A stretch of DNA of 20,405 nt, taken from positions 1 through 20,405 of IMG/VR virus record IMGVR_UViG_3300010148_000167; one strand, 5' to 3'. This document shows positions 5,627 to 14,369 of this stretch, piece by piece. The DNA is from a virus. Numbering within the stretch: position 1 is the stretch's first letter; every line of letters begins with the position of its first letter. The position numbers and the translations under genes are program-made. Below the pieces are notes generated by a model. The model had not been told where the DNA came from, ran no database searches, and was given only the letters and a program-made list of their open reading frames with translations.

Positions 5627-6130
5627 ATGAGTGATGAGAAAAAACCAGACCTAAAAATAGTCGGCACGAAACCGAAACCAGAAACAGACCTTACTCCTAA
5701 ACAGAGAGCCTTCATTGAAGAGATAGTAAAAGGTAAAACAACTTACAAAGAAGCATACGCAAAAGTTTATGACGTGAAGTTAAACAAGAACGGCTCCATT
5801 CCTAAATGGGTAAATGTAGAAGCGAGTAAGATGTTAGCTAACCCTAAGATTTCCCTAAGCATACAACGTGCTATCAGTAAGCGAGAGGAGGGAGTAGTAG
5901 CTTCCTCTATCCGTACGAGGAGTTATGTTTTAGAAAGGCTCCATGCAGAGAGTAGAGGAGACAACGAGGACTCTACTCCGGCAAGTAGAGTTAGGTCTTT
6001 GGAACTACTAGGAAAAACTTCCGGTATGTTTACCGATACAGTCGAAGTAAAAGAACAGAGAGACTCCTCAACAATTGAGGCAGAGATACTCAGACTGTTA
6101 GAGAACGAAGTCGTAGACGACCACCACTAA
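5627..6130 (+). CDS. putative terminase small subunit
   Basis: A 167-residue charged helical protein. The N-terminal part has LTPKQRAFIEEIVKG followed by TYKEAYAKVYD, the signature of the helix-turn-helix DNA-binding region of many small terminases. Next is a NVEASKMLANPKIS segment, then helices likely to form the oligomerisation ring. In the family it recognises packaging sites and hands DNA to the large subunit, which is the next gene. Earlier in-frame ATGs at 5558 and 5618 exist. The one at 5627 is preferred because MSDEKK gives a typical soluble N terminus and the upstream residues are hydrophobic and atypical, but no Shine-Dalgarno site decides it (GGAAAAGG at 5598-5605 would suit 5618 slightly better). 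Confidence 0.75.
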   Translation: MSDEKKPDLKIVGTKPKPETDLTPKQRAFIEEIVKGKTTYKEAYAKVYDVKLNKNGSIPKWVNVEASKMLANPKISLSIQRAISKREEGVVASSIRTRSYVLERLHAESRGDNEDSTPASRVRSLELLGKTSGMFTDTVEVKEQRDSSTIEAEILRLLENEVVDDHH

Positions 6131-6447
6131 TAAGAGATTTCATTTCGCTATCATCATCTGAATTCCCAGATCATATTGAATTAACCTGTACCCAGTAATT
6201 GGGAAAGATAGGTACCACTTGAGCAAAATCAAAGTGAAAAATCTAGGCGACCCACACCCCCGTTGAGTAATTGGCAACTTGCTTGTCACTCTATACATAG
6301 TGATTCACTCATTCGATACCCAACTTTGGTAGACCCCCCCTATTATATAGCAAAGTGATAGCTTTTTTTGTTTGATATATATAATCGAATGTGGATTAAG
6401 GGTAGGAGTCCCATACCCCCCATAGTATATTTTTTTTTAATAAGTTA

Positions 6448-6476
6448 TTGCGTTGAATGTGAAGAGGGTATATTAT
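6448..6476 (+). promoter_or_regulatory. candidate sigma70-type promoter before terL
   Basis: TTGCGT (6448-6453) and TATTAT (6471-6476) are separated by 17 bases. The -10 matches five of six consensus bases and the -35 three. It would start transcription about 110 bases before the large terminase. In such AT-rich sequence a chance match is quite possible. Confidence 0.3.
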
Positions 6477-6511
6477 GTTAAAGTCTAGCAGTAGATATAC
6501 CTCCTATATAG

Positions 6512-6531
6512 TATATACCAAGTGGTATATA
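6512..6531. repeat. 8-bp inverted repeat in the terL leader
   Basis: TATATACC (6512-6519) and GGTATATA (6524-6531) are perfect inverted copies around AAGT. It lies about 60 bases before the large terminase start and downstream of the candidate promoter, so it could be an operator or leader hairpin. Confidence 0.35.
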
Positions 6532-6589
6532 TACCCATTAAGTTTTTTTAATAAGTAGATACTTACCTAGTAGATACTATGGATTGTTT

Positions 6590-8080
6590 ATGAATATATT
6601 AAATCAAGTGAAGAATTTAGACTCTGATAGTAAGTTAGAGCTTCTTGATTTGCTTGAGGAGTTAGAGTCTGCGAAGAAACGTGAGCTATCTCAAAACAAT
6701 TTTATGAATTTTGTTGGAGAGATGTGGTCAGCGTTTATTCATGGTAAACATCACGAGATAATGGCTGAAGCGTTCGAGAAGGTCGCTAGAGGCGATTTAA
6801 AGCGTTTAATTGTTAATATGCCTCCTAGACATACCAAGAGTGAGTTCGCCTCTTATTTGCTTCCTGCGTGGTTTCTAGGGCAATACCCTGATAAGAAGAT
6901 AATTCAGACTGCCCATACTGCAGAGTTAGCTGTCGGTTTTGGTAGGAAGGTAAGAAACTTAGTTAACAGTAAAGACTATAAAGCTATCTACCCTGATATC
7001 AGTTTGCAATCAGATAGTAAAGCTGCCGGACGTTGGAATACCAATAAAGGTGGCGAATACTTTGCGATAGGTGTTGGTGGTGCTGTAACCGGTAAAGGTG
7101 CTGACCTATTGATTATTGATGACCCACACTCTGAACAAGAAGGTGCGAGTGGCGATGTTAATGTTTTTAATCGTACCTATGAGTGGTATACCTCAGGACC
7201 AAGACAACGTTTGCAACCGAATGGCTCTATCATTATGGTAATGACAAGATGGCATCAAAGGGATTTAACCGGTCAAGTTGTTGACGCAAGTATTAAACGT
7301 GGTGGTGCAGACCAATGGGAAGTAATAGAACTCCCTGCTATCTTGCCTTCAGGTAATCCTTTATGGGAAGAGTTTTGGTCGCTTGATGAATTAACTGCTT
7401 TGAAAGCAGAGCTACCTAATAGCAAATGGCAATCACAATACCAACAAGACCCTACCTCCGAAGAAGGTGCTTTGATAAAAAGGGAATGGTGGAATGTGTG
7501 GGAAGGTAGAAACCCACCGGATTGCGAGTTTATTATTCAGTCTTGGGATACAGCTTTTATGAAAAATCAAAGAGCTGACTTCTCTGCCTGTACTACTTGG
7601 GGTGTTTTCTACAACGAAGATGATGAAGGTAAGTTTGTACCTAATCTTATTTTGTTAGACGCTTACCAAGAAAGACTAGAGTTTCCTGAGTTAAAACGAA
7701 AGGCTCAAGATAAATACAATGAATATAAACCTGATGCTTTTATAGTTGAGGCTAAGGCTGCAGGTATGCCTCTGATATTTGAGCTACGTGCCATAGGTAT
7801 TCCGGTACAAGAATACACACCTAGCAGAGGTAACGATAAGATTTCAAGAGTAAATGCTGTTTCAGATTTATTCAGTTCTGGTGTAGTATGGTGTCCTGAA
7901 ACAAGGTGGGGAGAAGAAGTGATAGAACAATTCGCAGGGTTTCCTAATATGGAACATGATGATTTAGTTGATAGCAGTACACAAGCATTACTAAGATTTA
8001 GACAAGGTGGGTTTATTCCTTTAGAGAGTGACGAGGAAGATGAGCCTTTAGAACATAATAAAGTCGCAGACTATTACTGA
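6590..8080 (+). CDS. terL: terminase large subunit
   Basis: A 496-residue packaging motor. The ATPase half has a variant Walker A at residues 77-84 (MPPRHTKS), typical of one large-terminase group, and Walker B LLIIDDP with D177-D178. A MVMTRWHQRDL segment follows as the coupling motif. The nuclease half has the RNase H-like acidic set: D320 in QSWDTAF, E387 in FIVEAKAAG, and D457-D458 in NMEHDDLVDS. The family translocates DNA into the prohead and cuts it. A TTG two codons earlier is possible; the ATG at 6590 is chosen, with only a weak GGAT upstream. It is complete, of normal length, and separated from the portal by eight bases. Confidence 0.95.
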   Translation: MNILNQVKNLDSDSKLELLDLLEELESAKKRELSQNNFMNFVGEMWSAFIHGKHHEIMAEAFEKVARGDLKRLIVNMPPRHTKSEFASYLLPAWFLGQYPDKKIIQTAHTAELAVGFGRKVRNLVNSKDYKAIYPDISLQSDSKAAGRWNTNKGGEYFAIGVGGAVTGKGADLLIIDDPHSEQEGASGDVNVFNRTYEWYTSGPRQRLQPNGSIIMVMTRWHQRDLTGQVVDASIKRGGADQWEVIELPAILPSGNPLWEEFWSLDELTALKAELPNSKWQSQYQQDPTSEEGALIKREWWNVWEGRNPPDCEFIIQSWDTAFMKNQRADFSACTTWGVFYNEDDEGKFVPNLILLDAYQERLEFPELKRKAQDKYNEYKPDAFIVEAKAAGMPLIFELRAIGIPVQEYTPSRGNDKISRVNAVSDLFSSGVVWCPETRWGEEVIEQFAGFPNMEHDDLVDSSTQALLRFRQGGFIPLESDEEDEPLEHNKVADYY

Positions 8081-8088
8081 GGTACTAA

Positions 8089-10569
8089 GTGGCAATAGAA
8101 AGAAATACTCCGGCTACCCCTATCGAGGGTACGGACGAACTTCCAGAACAGGAAGAGTTATCAATCTCCATAGATAATCCTGACTCCGTGGCAATAGCTA
8201 CGGAGGACGGAGGAATGATTATTGACTTTGACCCTGAGTCTGAAAATGTAATTCAATCTGGTTTTAATGCAAACCTCGCAGACTTGATGTCAGAAGATGA
8301 CTTGAATGTCTTGGGTGGTGATTTGATTTCCCAATATCAAGCAGACAAAGACTCACGTTCTGATTGGGAAGAAACTTATGTAAAAGGTTTAGACCAATTA
8401 GGTTTGAAGATAGAGGAAAGAACTACACCATGGGCAGGAGCTTGTGGAGTATTTCACCCTATGCTAAGTGAAGCAGTAATAAGGTTTCAATCGCAATCTA
8501 TTGCTGAGATGTTTCCGGCACAAGGACCTGTAAGAACAAAGATTGTTGGAAAGATAACAGAAGATAAAACCAAACAAGCAGGTCGAGTACAAGATTATCT
8601 GAACTTCTTGTTGACATATCAGATGTCAGAATACAGGACAGAAACAGAAAAGATGTTATTCTCTTTGCCACTTGCCGGCTCTGCTTTTAGAAAAGTTTAT
8701 TATGACCCGAACTTAGAAAGACCTGCTTCTTTATTTGTTCCGGCTGAAGATGTAGTAGTTAATTATGGAGCAAGTGATTTAGAAACTTGTCAACGTGCAA
8801 CTCATGTAATGCACAAGTCTACCAATGAAATTAGAAAGAGTCAGGTAGCAGGATTTTATCGTGACATAGATATACCTGAGCCGTCTGATAATCAATCTGA
8901 TATACGCAAGAAGTATGACGAGATGACAGGCGAGAGCAATACTTACAACTTTGATGATAGGCATACTCTTTTAGAAATGCAGGTAGACCTTGATTTAGAA
9001 GGGTTTGAAGACATGGCTAATGGTGAAAAAACCGGAATAGCTTTACCTTATGTAGTCACAATAGATTTTCCAAGTGGAACAATACTTAGTATTAGAAGAA
9101 ACTATTACGAGAATGACCCTAAAAAACTAAGACGTATGCACTTCGTACACTATCAATACTTGCCGGGTCTAGGATTTTATGGCTTTGGTTTAATACACAT
9201 GGTAGGTGGTTTAGCTAAGTCAGCAACTTCAATACTAAGACAGTTGGTTGATGCCGGTACTTTATCTAACTTGCCGGGTGGTTTAAAAGCTAGAGGCTTA
9301 AGAGTTAAAGGAGATGATACTCCTATCATGCCCGGAGAGTTTAGAGATGTTGATGTCCCCGGTGGTGCAATTAGAGATAACATTACTTTCTTACCATACA
9401 AAGAGCCTTCTCAAACGCTGTATCAATTACTACAAAATATAGTTGAAGAAGGTAGAAGGTTTGCAAGTATGAATGATATGAAAGTATCTGACATGAATAA
9501 TCAAGCTCCGGTTGGAACTACCTTAGCTTTGTTAGAAAGAAACATGAAAGTTATGTCAGCAGTACAAGCAAGACTTCATGCTTCTATGAGAAAAGAGTTT
9601 GAAATTTTAGTTGGCATTGTAAAAGACTTTACTGAGCCTTCTTACCCATATGAGATGGACGAAGAAGAGTTTATAAAGGTAGAGGACTTTGATGAAAGAG
9701 TAGATGTACTACCGGTCTCTGACCCTAATGCTTCAACCATGGCACAAAGAATTATGCAGTATCAAGCTGCAATGCAGTTAGCTACTACAGCTCCACAGAT
9801 TTATAATATGCCTGAGCTACACAGACAAATGCTCGAAACACTTGGCATAAGAAACGTAGAAGATATCATACCTGATACAGATGATATTAAACCTGTAGAC
9901 CCTGTGACTGCAGTACAGAATTTAATTAATGGTCAACCGGTCAAAGCATTTCCGTTTCAAGACCATGACGCTCATATTGAAACTATTGTTGCAGCTCAAC
10001 AAAATCCTGAGGTTGCTGCAAGTATTGAGCAAAGTCCTAATGCACAAAGCATTGTGGCTAATGCCTCAGCATATGTTAATCAGCATTTAACTATGAAGTT
10101 TAGAAAACAAGTAGAAAGAGAAATGGGTATTGAGCTACCACCAGAGGGTCAGCCTATTCCACCAGATGTTGAGAAGCGTATATCTGAGTTAGTAGCTGAA
10201 GCTGCACAAAGAGTTGCTATAACTTCACAAGCTAAAGAGCAACAAGAAAGAATTGCACAACAACAGCAAGACCCATTACTGCAAATGAAAGATAGAGAGA
10301 TTGCAATTAAAGAAGCTGATATGCAAAGAAAGATTGCAGAGAGTTCTGCAAGGCTACAACTTGATGCAGAGAAAGCAATAAACAGAGATGAAATTGAAAG
10401 AGAAAGAATTCAATCTCAAGAACAAATAGCCGGAGCTAAAATAGGACAGCAAGTTGCTAGTGATTTGCTAGACGTTGAAGAAAGCAGAAAGTCTGAAGCA
10501 AGAGAGGATTTCCAAAAAGGTATTGACATAGCTAGACAAATAGTCGAAGATGTCAATAAGAATGAGTAA
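8089..10569 (+). CDS. portal protein
   Basis: The 826-residue product follows terL directly and has the layout of long podovirus-type portals (P22-like in size). It has an acidic N-terminal tail, a mixed core with TPWAGACGVFHPMLSEA near 115-130 and ETEKMLFSLPLAGSAFRKVYYD near 185-205, and long helices with SMNDMKVSDMNNQAPVGT in the wing/crown part. A Gln/Glu/Arg-rich coiled coil follows from about residue 690 to the end. Portals form the dodecameric ring at one capsid vertex through which DNA passes. The start is GTG, with GAGG five bases before it overlapping the end of terL. The long C-terminal coiled coil may form a barrel extension or be removed on maturation (inference). Confidence 0.9.
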   Translation: MAIERNTPATPIEGTDELPEQEELSISIDNPDSVAIATEDGGMIIDFDPESENVIQSGFNANLADLMSEDDLNVLGGDLISQYQADKDSRSDWEETYVKGLDQLGLKIEERTTPWAGACGVFHPMLSEAVIRFQSQSIAEMFPAQGPVRTKIVGKITEDKTKQAGRVQDYLNFLLTYQMSEYRTETEKMLFSLPLAGSAFRKVYYDPNLERPASLFVPAEDVVVNYGASDLETCQRATHVMHKSTNEIRKSQVAGFYRDIDIPEPSDNQSDIRKKYDEMTGESNTYNFDDRHTLLEMQVDLDLEGFEDMANGEKTGIALPYVVTIDFPSGTILSIRRNYYENDPKKLRRMHFVHYQYLPGLGFYGFGLIHMVGGLAKSATSILRQLVDAGTLSNLPGGLKARGLRVKGDDTPIMPGEFRDVDVPGGAIRDNITFLPYKEPSQTLYQLLQNIVEEGRRFASMNDMKVSDMNNQAPVGTTLALLERNMKVMSAVQARLHASMRKEFEILVGIVKDFTEPSYPYEMDEEEFIKVEDFDERVDVLPVSDPNASTMAQRIMQYQAAMQLATTAPQIYNMPELHRQMLETLGIRNVEDIIPDTDDIKPVDPVTAVQNLINGQPVKAFPFQDHDAHIETIVAAQQNPEVAASIEQSPNAQSIVANASAYVNQHLTMKFRKQVEREMGIELPPEGQPIPPDVEKRISELVAEAAQRVAITSQAKEQQERIAQQQQDPLLQMKDREIAIKEADMQRKIAESSARLQLDAEKAINRDEIERERIQSQEQIAGAKIGQQVASDLLDVEESRKSEAREDFQKGIDIARQIVEDVNKNE

Positions 10570-10768
10570 TGATGTCAAAGAGCAATCACTTTCACAGTTT
10601 TTAAAGAGAAGGCTAAATGATATCGTTAGGGAGCATGAACAACATATAGCAACAGGCAATCTAAAAGATTACCCTGACTATAAAAGATTATGTGGAATTA
10701 TCGAGGGGTTATCCCTCGCAGAGCGTGAGATGTCGGATTGGAAGAAAAGACATGAAGAACGTGAATAG
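10562..10768 (+). CDS. 68-aa helical protein after the portal gene
   Basis: A short charged helical protein with a YKRLCGIIEGLSLAEREM motif near the C terminus. It resembles the small unnamed proteins often found next to portal genes in marine phages (recalled similarity). It overlaps the portal stop by eight bases. An ATG at 10550 would add four residues. Neither has a clear Shine-Dalgarno site, so the start is uncertain and translation is probably coupled. It is likely a minor head protein or assembly factor. A small hairpin (CGACT/AGTCG, 10774-10788) follows its TAG. Confidence 0.75.
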   Translation: MSNDVKEQSLSQFLKRRLNDIVREHEQHIATGNLKDYPDYKRLCGIIEGLSLAEREMSDWKKRHEERE

Positions 10769-10797
10769 GTACTCGACTCCTAAAGTCGTGCAAATAT

Positions 10798-11202
10798 ATG
10801 AGTGAAGTAAAACTAGAAAATATCCCAGACCCAGAGAGTGTAAAAGCTCCACCCGTAAATGAAGATGTTAAGACACAGCTACCTGACCCTAAGGGTTGGA
10901 AGATATTAGTAGCTATGCCACAAGCAGATGAAAAGACGGAAGGTGGTATTATCAAAGCCTCACAAACAATCAAAGACGAAGAAGTATCTAATATATGTGG
11001 ATATGTCTTAAAGATTGGACCTGAAGCTTATAAAGATAAACAAAGATTTCCTTCAGGACCTTGGTGTCAAAAAGGAGATTGGGTAATCTTTAGAGCCTAC
11101 TCAGGTACTCGTATGGTCATGTATGGACAAGAGTTTCGTTTAATTAATGACGATACTGTGGAAGCAGTCGTTGATGACCCAACAGGAGTAGTAAGAGCAT
11201 GA
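10798..11202 (+). CDS. GroES-like co-chaperonin
   Basis: Residues 31-126 match the Cpn10 fold: PKGWKILVAMP as the first strand, EKTEGGIIKASQ as the mobile loop (with the GG-I-hydrophobic element that docks on GroEL), then GYVLKIGPEAY, KGDWVIFRAYSG and a closing DTVEAVVDD strand. An N-terminal acidic extension of about 30 residues is extra relative to bacterial GroES. Phage co-chaperonins (for example T4 gp31) redirect host GroEL to fold large capsid proteins. The position between portal and scaffold, upstream of the capsid gene, supports that role. It overlaps the scaffold start as ATGA. A missing dome loop or changed mobile loop cannot be judged by eye. Confidence 0.88.
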   Translation: MSEVKLENIPDPESVKAPPVNEDVKTQLPDPKGWKILVAMPQADEKTEGGIIKASQTIKDEEVSNICGYVLKIGPEAYKDKQRFPSGPWCQKGDWVIFRAYSGTRMVMYGQEFRLINDDTVEAVVDDPTGVVRA

Positions 11203-12227
11203 GTAATACTGAAATCATAAATGAAGAGCCGATTATAGATAGTCAACCTACCACGTCTGAAGAAGAAAAATTCTTTGGCAAAACAATGGAAGTTGATAAT
11301 ACAGTTCCAGAAGATTTATCTGTTGAGATTATAGATGATGTTCCTGCAGAAGATAGACGACCTCCACGAGATGAAAGCGTTGCAGAAGTAGAAGTTGATG
11401 ATGACACGCTAGATGCTGAGATAACCGATTACTCTAAGAGAGCCGGTGACAGAATTAATAAATTAAAATACGATTACCATGAGGAGCGTAGAGCTAAAGA
11501 ACAAGCTACTAGAGAGTCTCAAGAAGCAATACAAAGACTGTCTTCTCTTATTGACGAGAATAAAAAGCTACAAGCTTTAGTAGACCAAGGTGGAGAAGTA
11601 TTAAACAAACAAGCAGCTAACAATGCTTTGTGGGCAAAACAAAATGCACAAGCAATGTATAAGACAGCTTATGAAGCAGGTGATGCAGACAAAATGGCTG
11701 AAGCTCAAGAACAACTTTCTAAAGCAGTTCTTGCAGAGCAAACAGCTAACAATATGTCTCAGCAAGTACAAACACAAATACTTAATGACTTGCCGGTTGA
11801 GGAAACACCTGAACAACAACCTCAACAAATAGATGAAGATTTACAAAGGTGGGCAGCTAAAAACCCATGGTTTATGGGTACTGAGCCAATCCACAAAGAA
11901 ATGTCATCATATGCTATGTATGTTGACAACGCATTAAGAACTAATGGCATAGACCCTGCTAAGGAAGCAGAGAAGTATTATGCAGAAGTAGATAAAGAAA
12001 TGCGTAATAAGTTCCCGAATTTTTTTGGTATTCAACAAACAGCTTCGGAAGAAGTAGTTGAAACAAAAGATAAACAACCTCAAACAGTTGTTGCCGGTGC
12101 CACGAGGAACACCGGAAACTCTAAACCCTCGCAAGTACGTCTGACCCAGACTCAAGTTAAGATAGCTCGACAACTTGGTATAAGTCCGGAGCAGTATGCA
12201 AATCAATTATTAAAGGAGCAAGTATGA
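11199..12227 (+). CDS. capsid scaffolding protein
   Basis: The 342-residue protein has the usual scaffold layout: a disordered, acidic N terminus (1-85), a long coiled-coil rod (about 85-205), a Gln/Pro-rich hinge, a globular helical part with WAAKNPWFMGTE near 220-230, and a basic C-terminal helix (RLTQTQVKIARQLGISPEQY). The C-terminal helix typically binds the capsid protein during prohead assembly. It lies just before the decoration and capsid genes and overlaps both neighbours by four bases. No protease motif was seen, so scaffold removal must be by exit or by an enzyme coded elsewhere. Confidence 0.85.
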   Translation: MSNTEIINEEPIIDSQPTTSEEEKFFGKTMEVDNTVPEDLSVEIIDDVPAEDRRPPRDESVAEVEVDDDTLDAEITDYSKRAGDRINKLKYDYHEERRAKEQATRESQEAIQRLSSLIDENKKLQALVDQGGEVLNKQAANNALWAKQNAQAMYKTAYEAGDADKMAEAQEQLSKAVLAEQTANNMSQQVQTQILNDLPVEETPEQQPQQIDEDLQRWAAKNPWFMGTEPIHKEMSSYAMYVDNALRTNGIDPAKEAEKYYAEVDKEMRNKFPNFFGIQQTASEEVVETKDKQPQTVVAGATRNTGNSKPSQVRLTQTQVKIARQLGISPEQYANQLLKEQV

Positions 12228-12748
12228 CAGAGCAAGATAACACATCAAATGAAAATGAAGTGGAGGAAAGTTCTGTGAACTCCTCTGACCAAGAGCGTTC
12301 CCCTAGGGGATTAGATAGCCGAGAGGCTACCCAACGTTATCAGAATTGGGAAAACACAGCCAATCTACCTGACCCAGACCCACAAGAAGGGTGGGTTTTC
12401 AGATGGGTAAGAACTTCCTTAGTTGGAAATTCAGACAACCCTAATGTATCTAAAAGTTTTCGAGATGGTTGGTCACCTTGTCGTTTAGAAGACCACCCAG
12501 AACTACAGATACATATGCAAGACCATAATTCAGAATGGGCAGCAAAAGGTAATATAGAAGTTGGTGGATTGCTATTATGCAAAATGCCTGAAGAACGAGC
12601 AAAAGCACGTGAAAAGCATTTTTCAGATATGGCACAACAACAGGTTGAAACTGTTGATAACACTTACTTCAAAGACCAAGATAGTAGAATGGCAACTAAA
12701 CAAGTTTACGAACGCAAATCAAAAACGACTTTTGGTAAAGACTCATAG
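12224..12748 (+). CDS. 174-aa conserved virion-module protein, function unknown
   Basis: Not assigned. It has a Ser/Glu/Asn-rich disordered N terminus (1-45), then a Trp-rich central domain (WVFRWVRTSLVGN, DGWSPCRLEDHPE, EWAAKGNIEVGGLLLCKMP, about 57-125) and a charged helical tail. Similar proteins sit between scaffold and capsid genes in uncultured marine phages (recalled). The ATG overlaps the scaffold stop as ATGA. The stop codon lies in the loop-side of a hairpin that may attenuate transcription before the decoration/capsid genes. It could be a minor head protein or assembly factor. Confidence 0.75.
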   Translation: MTEQDNTSNENEVEESSVNSSDQERSPRGLDSREATQRYQNWENTANLPDPDPQEGWVFRWVRTSLVGNSDNPNVSKSFRDGWSPCRLEDHPELQIHMQDHNSEWAAKGNIEVGGLLLCKMPEERAKAREKHFSDMAQQQVETVDNTYFKDQDSRMATKQVYERKSKTTFGKDS

Positions 12749-12772
12749 AGTCTTTTAATTAATAATTTTTTT
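12737..12772 (+). terminator. terminator-like hairpin over the stop of the 174-aa gene
   Basis: AAAGACTC (12737-12744) and GAGTCTTT (12748-12755) form a perfect 8-bp stem with a 3-base loop containing part of the TAG. A TTTT run and, ten bases later, seven T residues follow. It probably gives partial termination or a stabilised mRNA end before the capsid genes. Confidence 0.45.
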
Positions 12773-12788
12773 CTGCAACTATTTGCAG
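12773..12788 (+). promoter_or_regulatory. hairpin abutting the decoration-gene ribosome binding site
   Basis: CTGCAA and TTGCAG form a 6-bp stem with a CTAT loop. The AGAGGAG ribosome binding site begins at its 3' edge (12787-12793), nine bases before the ATG. It may affect ribosome access or protect the mRNA 5' region. Confidence 0.4.
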
Positions 12789-12802
12789 AGGAGTAAATAA
12801 TT

Positions 12803-13390
12803 ATGGCTTCAACAGCTTCACCTATGGGTGCAAGACCAATGGGGTCGTTAGTATCGTGTGCTTACAATGCAAAGATTACTCACTATAAAATTAACAATGG
12901 CTTTGCTACTGATATTTTTTATGGTGACTTTGTTAAGTGGGCAGACAACAACCCAAACACTACAATCCAAAAGGATACAGGAACTACTTCCTTGACTCCT
13001 ATTGGTGTATTCTTAGGTTGTTCATATACTGACCCCTCAACCGGTCAAACTACTTTTAATCAATATTATCCTGCTAATACAGCAGCCGATGATATTATGG
13101 CATATGTTGCTTCTGACCCTTTTCTGATTATGCAAATGCAATCAGACGAGGCTTTAGACCAAGATGACTTAGGCAAGAACGTAGCAGTTATACAAACTGC
13201 AGGGTCTACTTCTATTGGCACAAGCAAAAATGCAGTAGACGGGAGTACAGCTAACACTACCAATACACTACCTTTGAAGATTATCGACTTTGTCGATGGT
13301 CCTGATAGTACAATTGGTGATGCAAAAACAGATGTACTTGTAATGTTTAACGTAGGACATCAGTTGCTTAATGCAACGGGTATCGGATAA
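12803..13390 (+). CDS. putative capsid decoration / head-stabilisation protein
   Basis: A 195-residue, beta-rich, Thr/Ser/Asp-rich protein starting MASTASPMGARPMG. Strand-like segments include YGDFVKWAD, TPIGVFLGCSY and LVMFNVGHQLL. Its place directly before the major capsid gene and its size and composition suit a capsid-surface decoration protein, but no defining motif is seen. AGAGGAG gives a strong ribosome binding site. It is probably expressed at the same high level as the capsid gene 13 bases downstream. A minor structural role is the alternative. Confidence 0.65.
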   Translation: MASTASPMGARPMGSLVSCAYNAKITHYKINNGFATDIFYGDFVKWADNNPNTTIQKDTGTTSLTPIGVFLGCSYTDPSTGQTTFNQYYPANTAADDIMAYVASDPFLIMQMQSDEALDQDDLGKNVAVIQTAGSTSIGTSKNAVDGSTANTTNTLPLKIIDFVDGPDSTIGDAKTDVLVMFNVGHQLLNATGIG

Positions 13391-13402
13391 GGAGAATAAA
13401 TT

Positions 13403-14314
13403 ATGGCTGCTATATCAAGAGCAAATGAGCTTAAACAGCTCCTACCGGGTCTTAACGCATTATTTGGCGAAGAGTACAACAACTACGAAAATGAGCACGA
13501 AGATATCTACGTGACTGAAAACTCTGAAAGAAGTTTCGAGGAAGAGTTAAAGTTATCAGGTTTCGGAGCTGCTCCTGTAAAAGATGAGGGTGCTGCTATC
13601 AGTTATGACACAGCTCAAGAATCTTTTGTAGCTCGTTACACTCACGAAACTATTGCAATGGGATATGCTATAACTGAAGAAGCAATGGAGGATAACCTCT
13701 ATGTTTCGCTTTCAGCTAGATACACTAAAGCCTTAGCTAGAGCTATGGCTTACACCAAACAAGTAAAAAGTGTTGTTCCTTTGAACAATGGTTTCACTTC
13801 GTTTAATGGTGGTGATGGTGTAACTTTATTTAGTACAGCACACCCATTAGTTAATGGTGGTACAAATAGTAATAGACCTGCCACAGGTGCTGATTTGAAC
13901 GAAGTATCTTTAGAAGATGCAATTATTCAAATCGGTGGATACACAGACGAAAGAGGTCTGAAAATCGCTGCCAGAGCAAGAAAGTTAATCATACCTTCTG
14001 CTCTTCAGTTTGTAGCAACTAGACTGCTACAAAGTGACTACCGAGTAGGAACAGCAGATAATGACATTAACGCTATTAAAACTAATGGCGTTATTCCAGA
14101 AGGTTTTTCAGTTAATCATTATTTAACTGACCCTAATGCCTTCTTCATTACTACTGACATTCCTGACGGAATGAAGCACTTTGTAAGAAGTCCAATGACT
14201 ACAAGCATGGACGGGGATTTTGACACAGGAAACGTTAGATACAAGGCTAGAGAAAGATATTCCTTTGGAGTATCAGACCCTCTAGGTATCTTCGGCTCTC
14301 CGGGGTCAAGCTAA
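13403..14314 (+). CDS. major capsid protein
   Basis: A 303-residue protein with the order expected of a compact HK97-fold capsid protein related to the Mu-like major head group. It has an N-terminal helix (MAAISRANELKQLLPGLNAL), an acidic E-loop-like region (25-60), AMGYAITEEAMEDN, a spine-helix region with LSARYTKALARAMAYTKQ, a STAHPLVNGG turn, a DERGLKIAARARKLIIPSAL P-domain strand, and a C-terminal ERYSFGVSDPLGIFGS. AGGAG lies nine bases upstream of the ATG. A strong intrinsic terminator follows, typical for a very highly expressed capsid unit. There is no cleaved prohead protease domain and no delta domain. Confidence 0.9.
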   Translation: MAAISRANELKQLLPGLNALFGEEYNNYENEHEDIYVTENSERSFEEELKLSGFGAAPVKDEGAAISYDTAQESFVARYTHETIAMGYAITEEAMEDNLYVSLSARYTKALARAMAYTKQVKSVVPLNNGFTSFNGGDGVTLFSTAHPLVNGGTNSNRPATGADLNEVSLEDAIIQIGGYTDERGLKIAARARKLIIPSALQFVATRLLQSDYRVGTADNDINAIKTNGVIPEGFSVNHYLTDPNAFFITTDIPDGMKHFVRSPMTTSMDGDFDTGNVRYKARERYSFGVSDPLGIFGSPGSS

Positions 14315-14319
14315 GAATT

Positions 14320-14346
14320 AAGGGAGGACTTCGGTCCTCCCTTTTT
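14320..14346 (+). terminator. intrinsic terminator with UUCG loop after the capsid gene
   Basis: AAGGGAGGAC (14320-14329) and GTCCTCCCTT (14334-14343) form a perfect 10-bp stem capped by TTCG, followed by TTTTT. It is the clearest terminator in the window. Downstream genes need read-through or a promoter in 14347-14431. Confidence 0.92.
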
Positions 14347-14369
14347 CTACATCTAGGATTAATTAACTT

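Larger units (their letters stand above)
6131..6589. other. 459-base noncoding gap between the terminase genes
   Basis: No convincing gene or tRNA is seen. The first half has short hairpins (ATCTG/CAGAT near 6159-6174, CCCA/TGGG near 6191-6203) and C-runs of five to seven. The second half is very AT-rich, with T-runs, TATAAT at 6380-6385 and repeated TATATA tracts. A 27-codon ORF (6475-6558) with AGAGGG six bases upstream is possible but looks low-complexity. Position between the small and large terminase genes makes it a candidate control region or packaging-site region (inference). Confidence 0.5.

Noticed and set aside
6230-6340. Possible tRNA because of a TTCGATA loop-like sequence.
   Set aside because: No T stem, acceptor stem or anticodon arm can be paired around it.
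6475-6558. 27-codon ORF with AGAGGG upstream, before terL.
   Set aside because: The product is low-complexity (Tyr/Ser-rich, from TATA tracts), and the start overlaps a candidate -10 box; not strong enough to call a gene.
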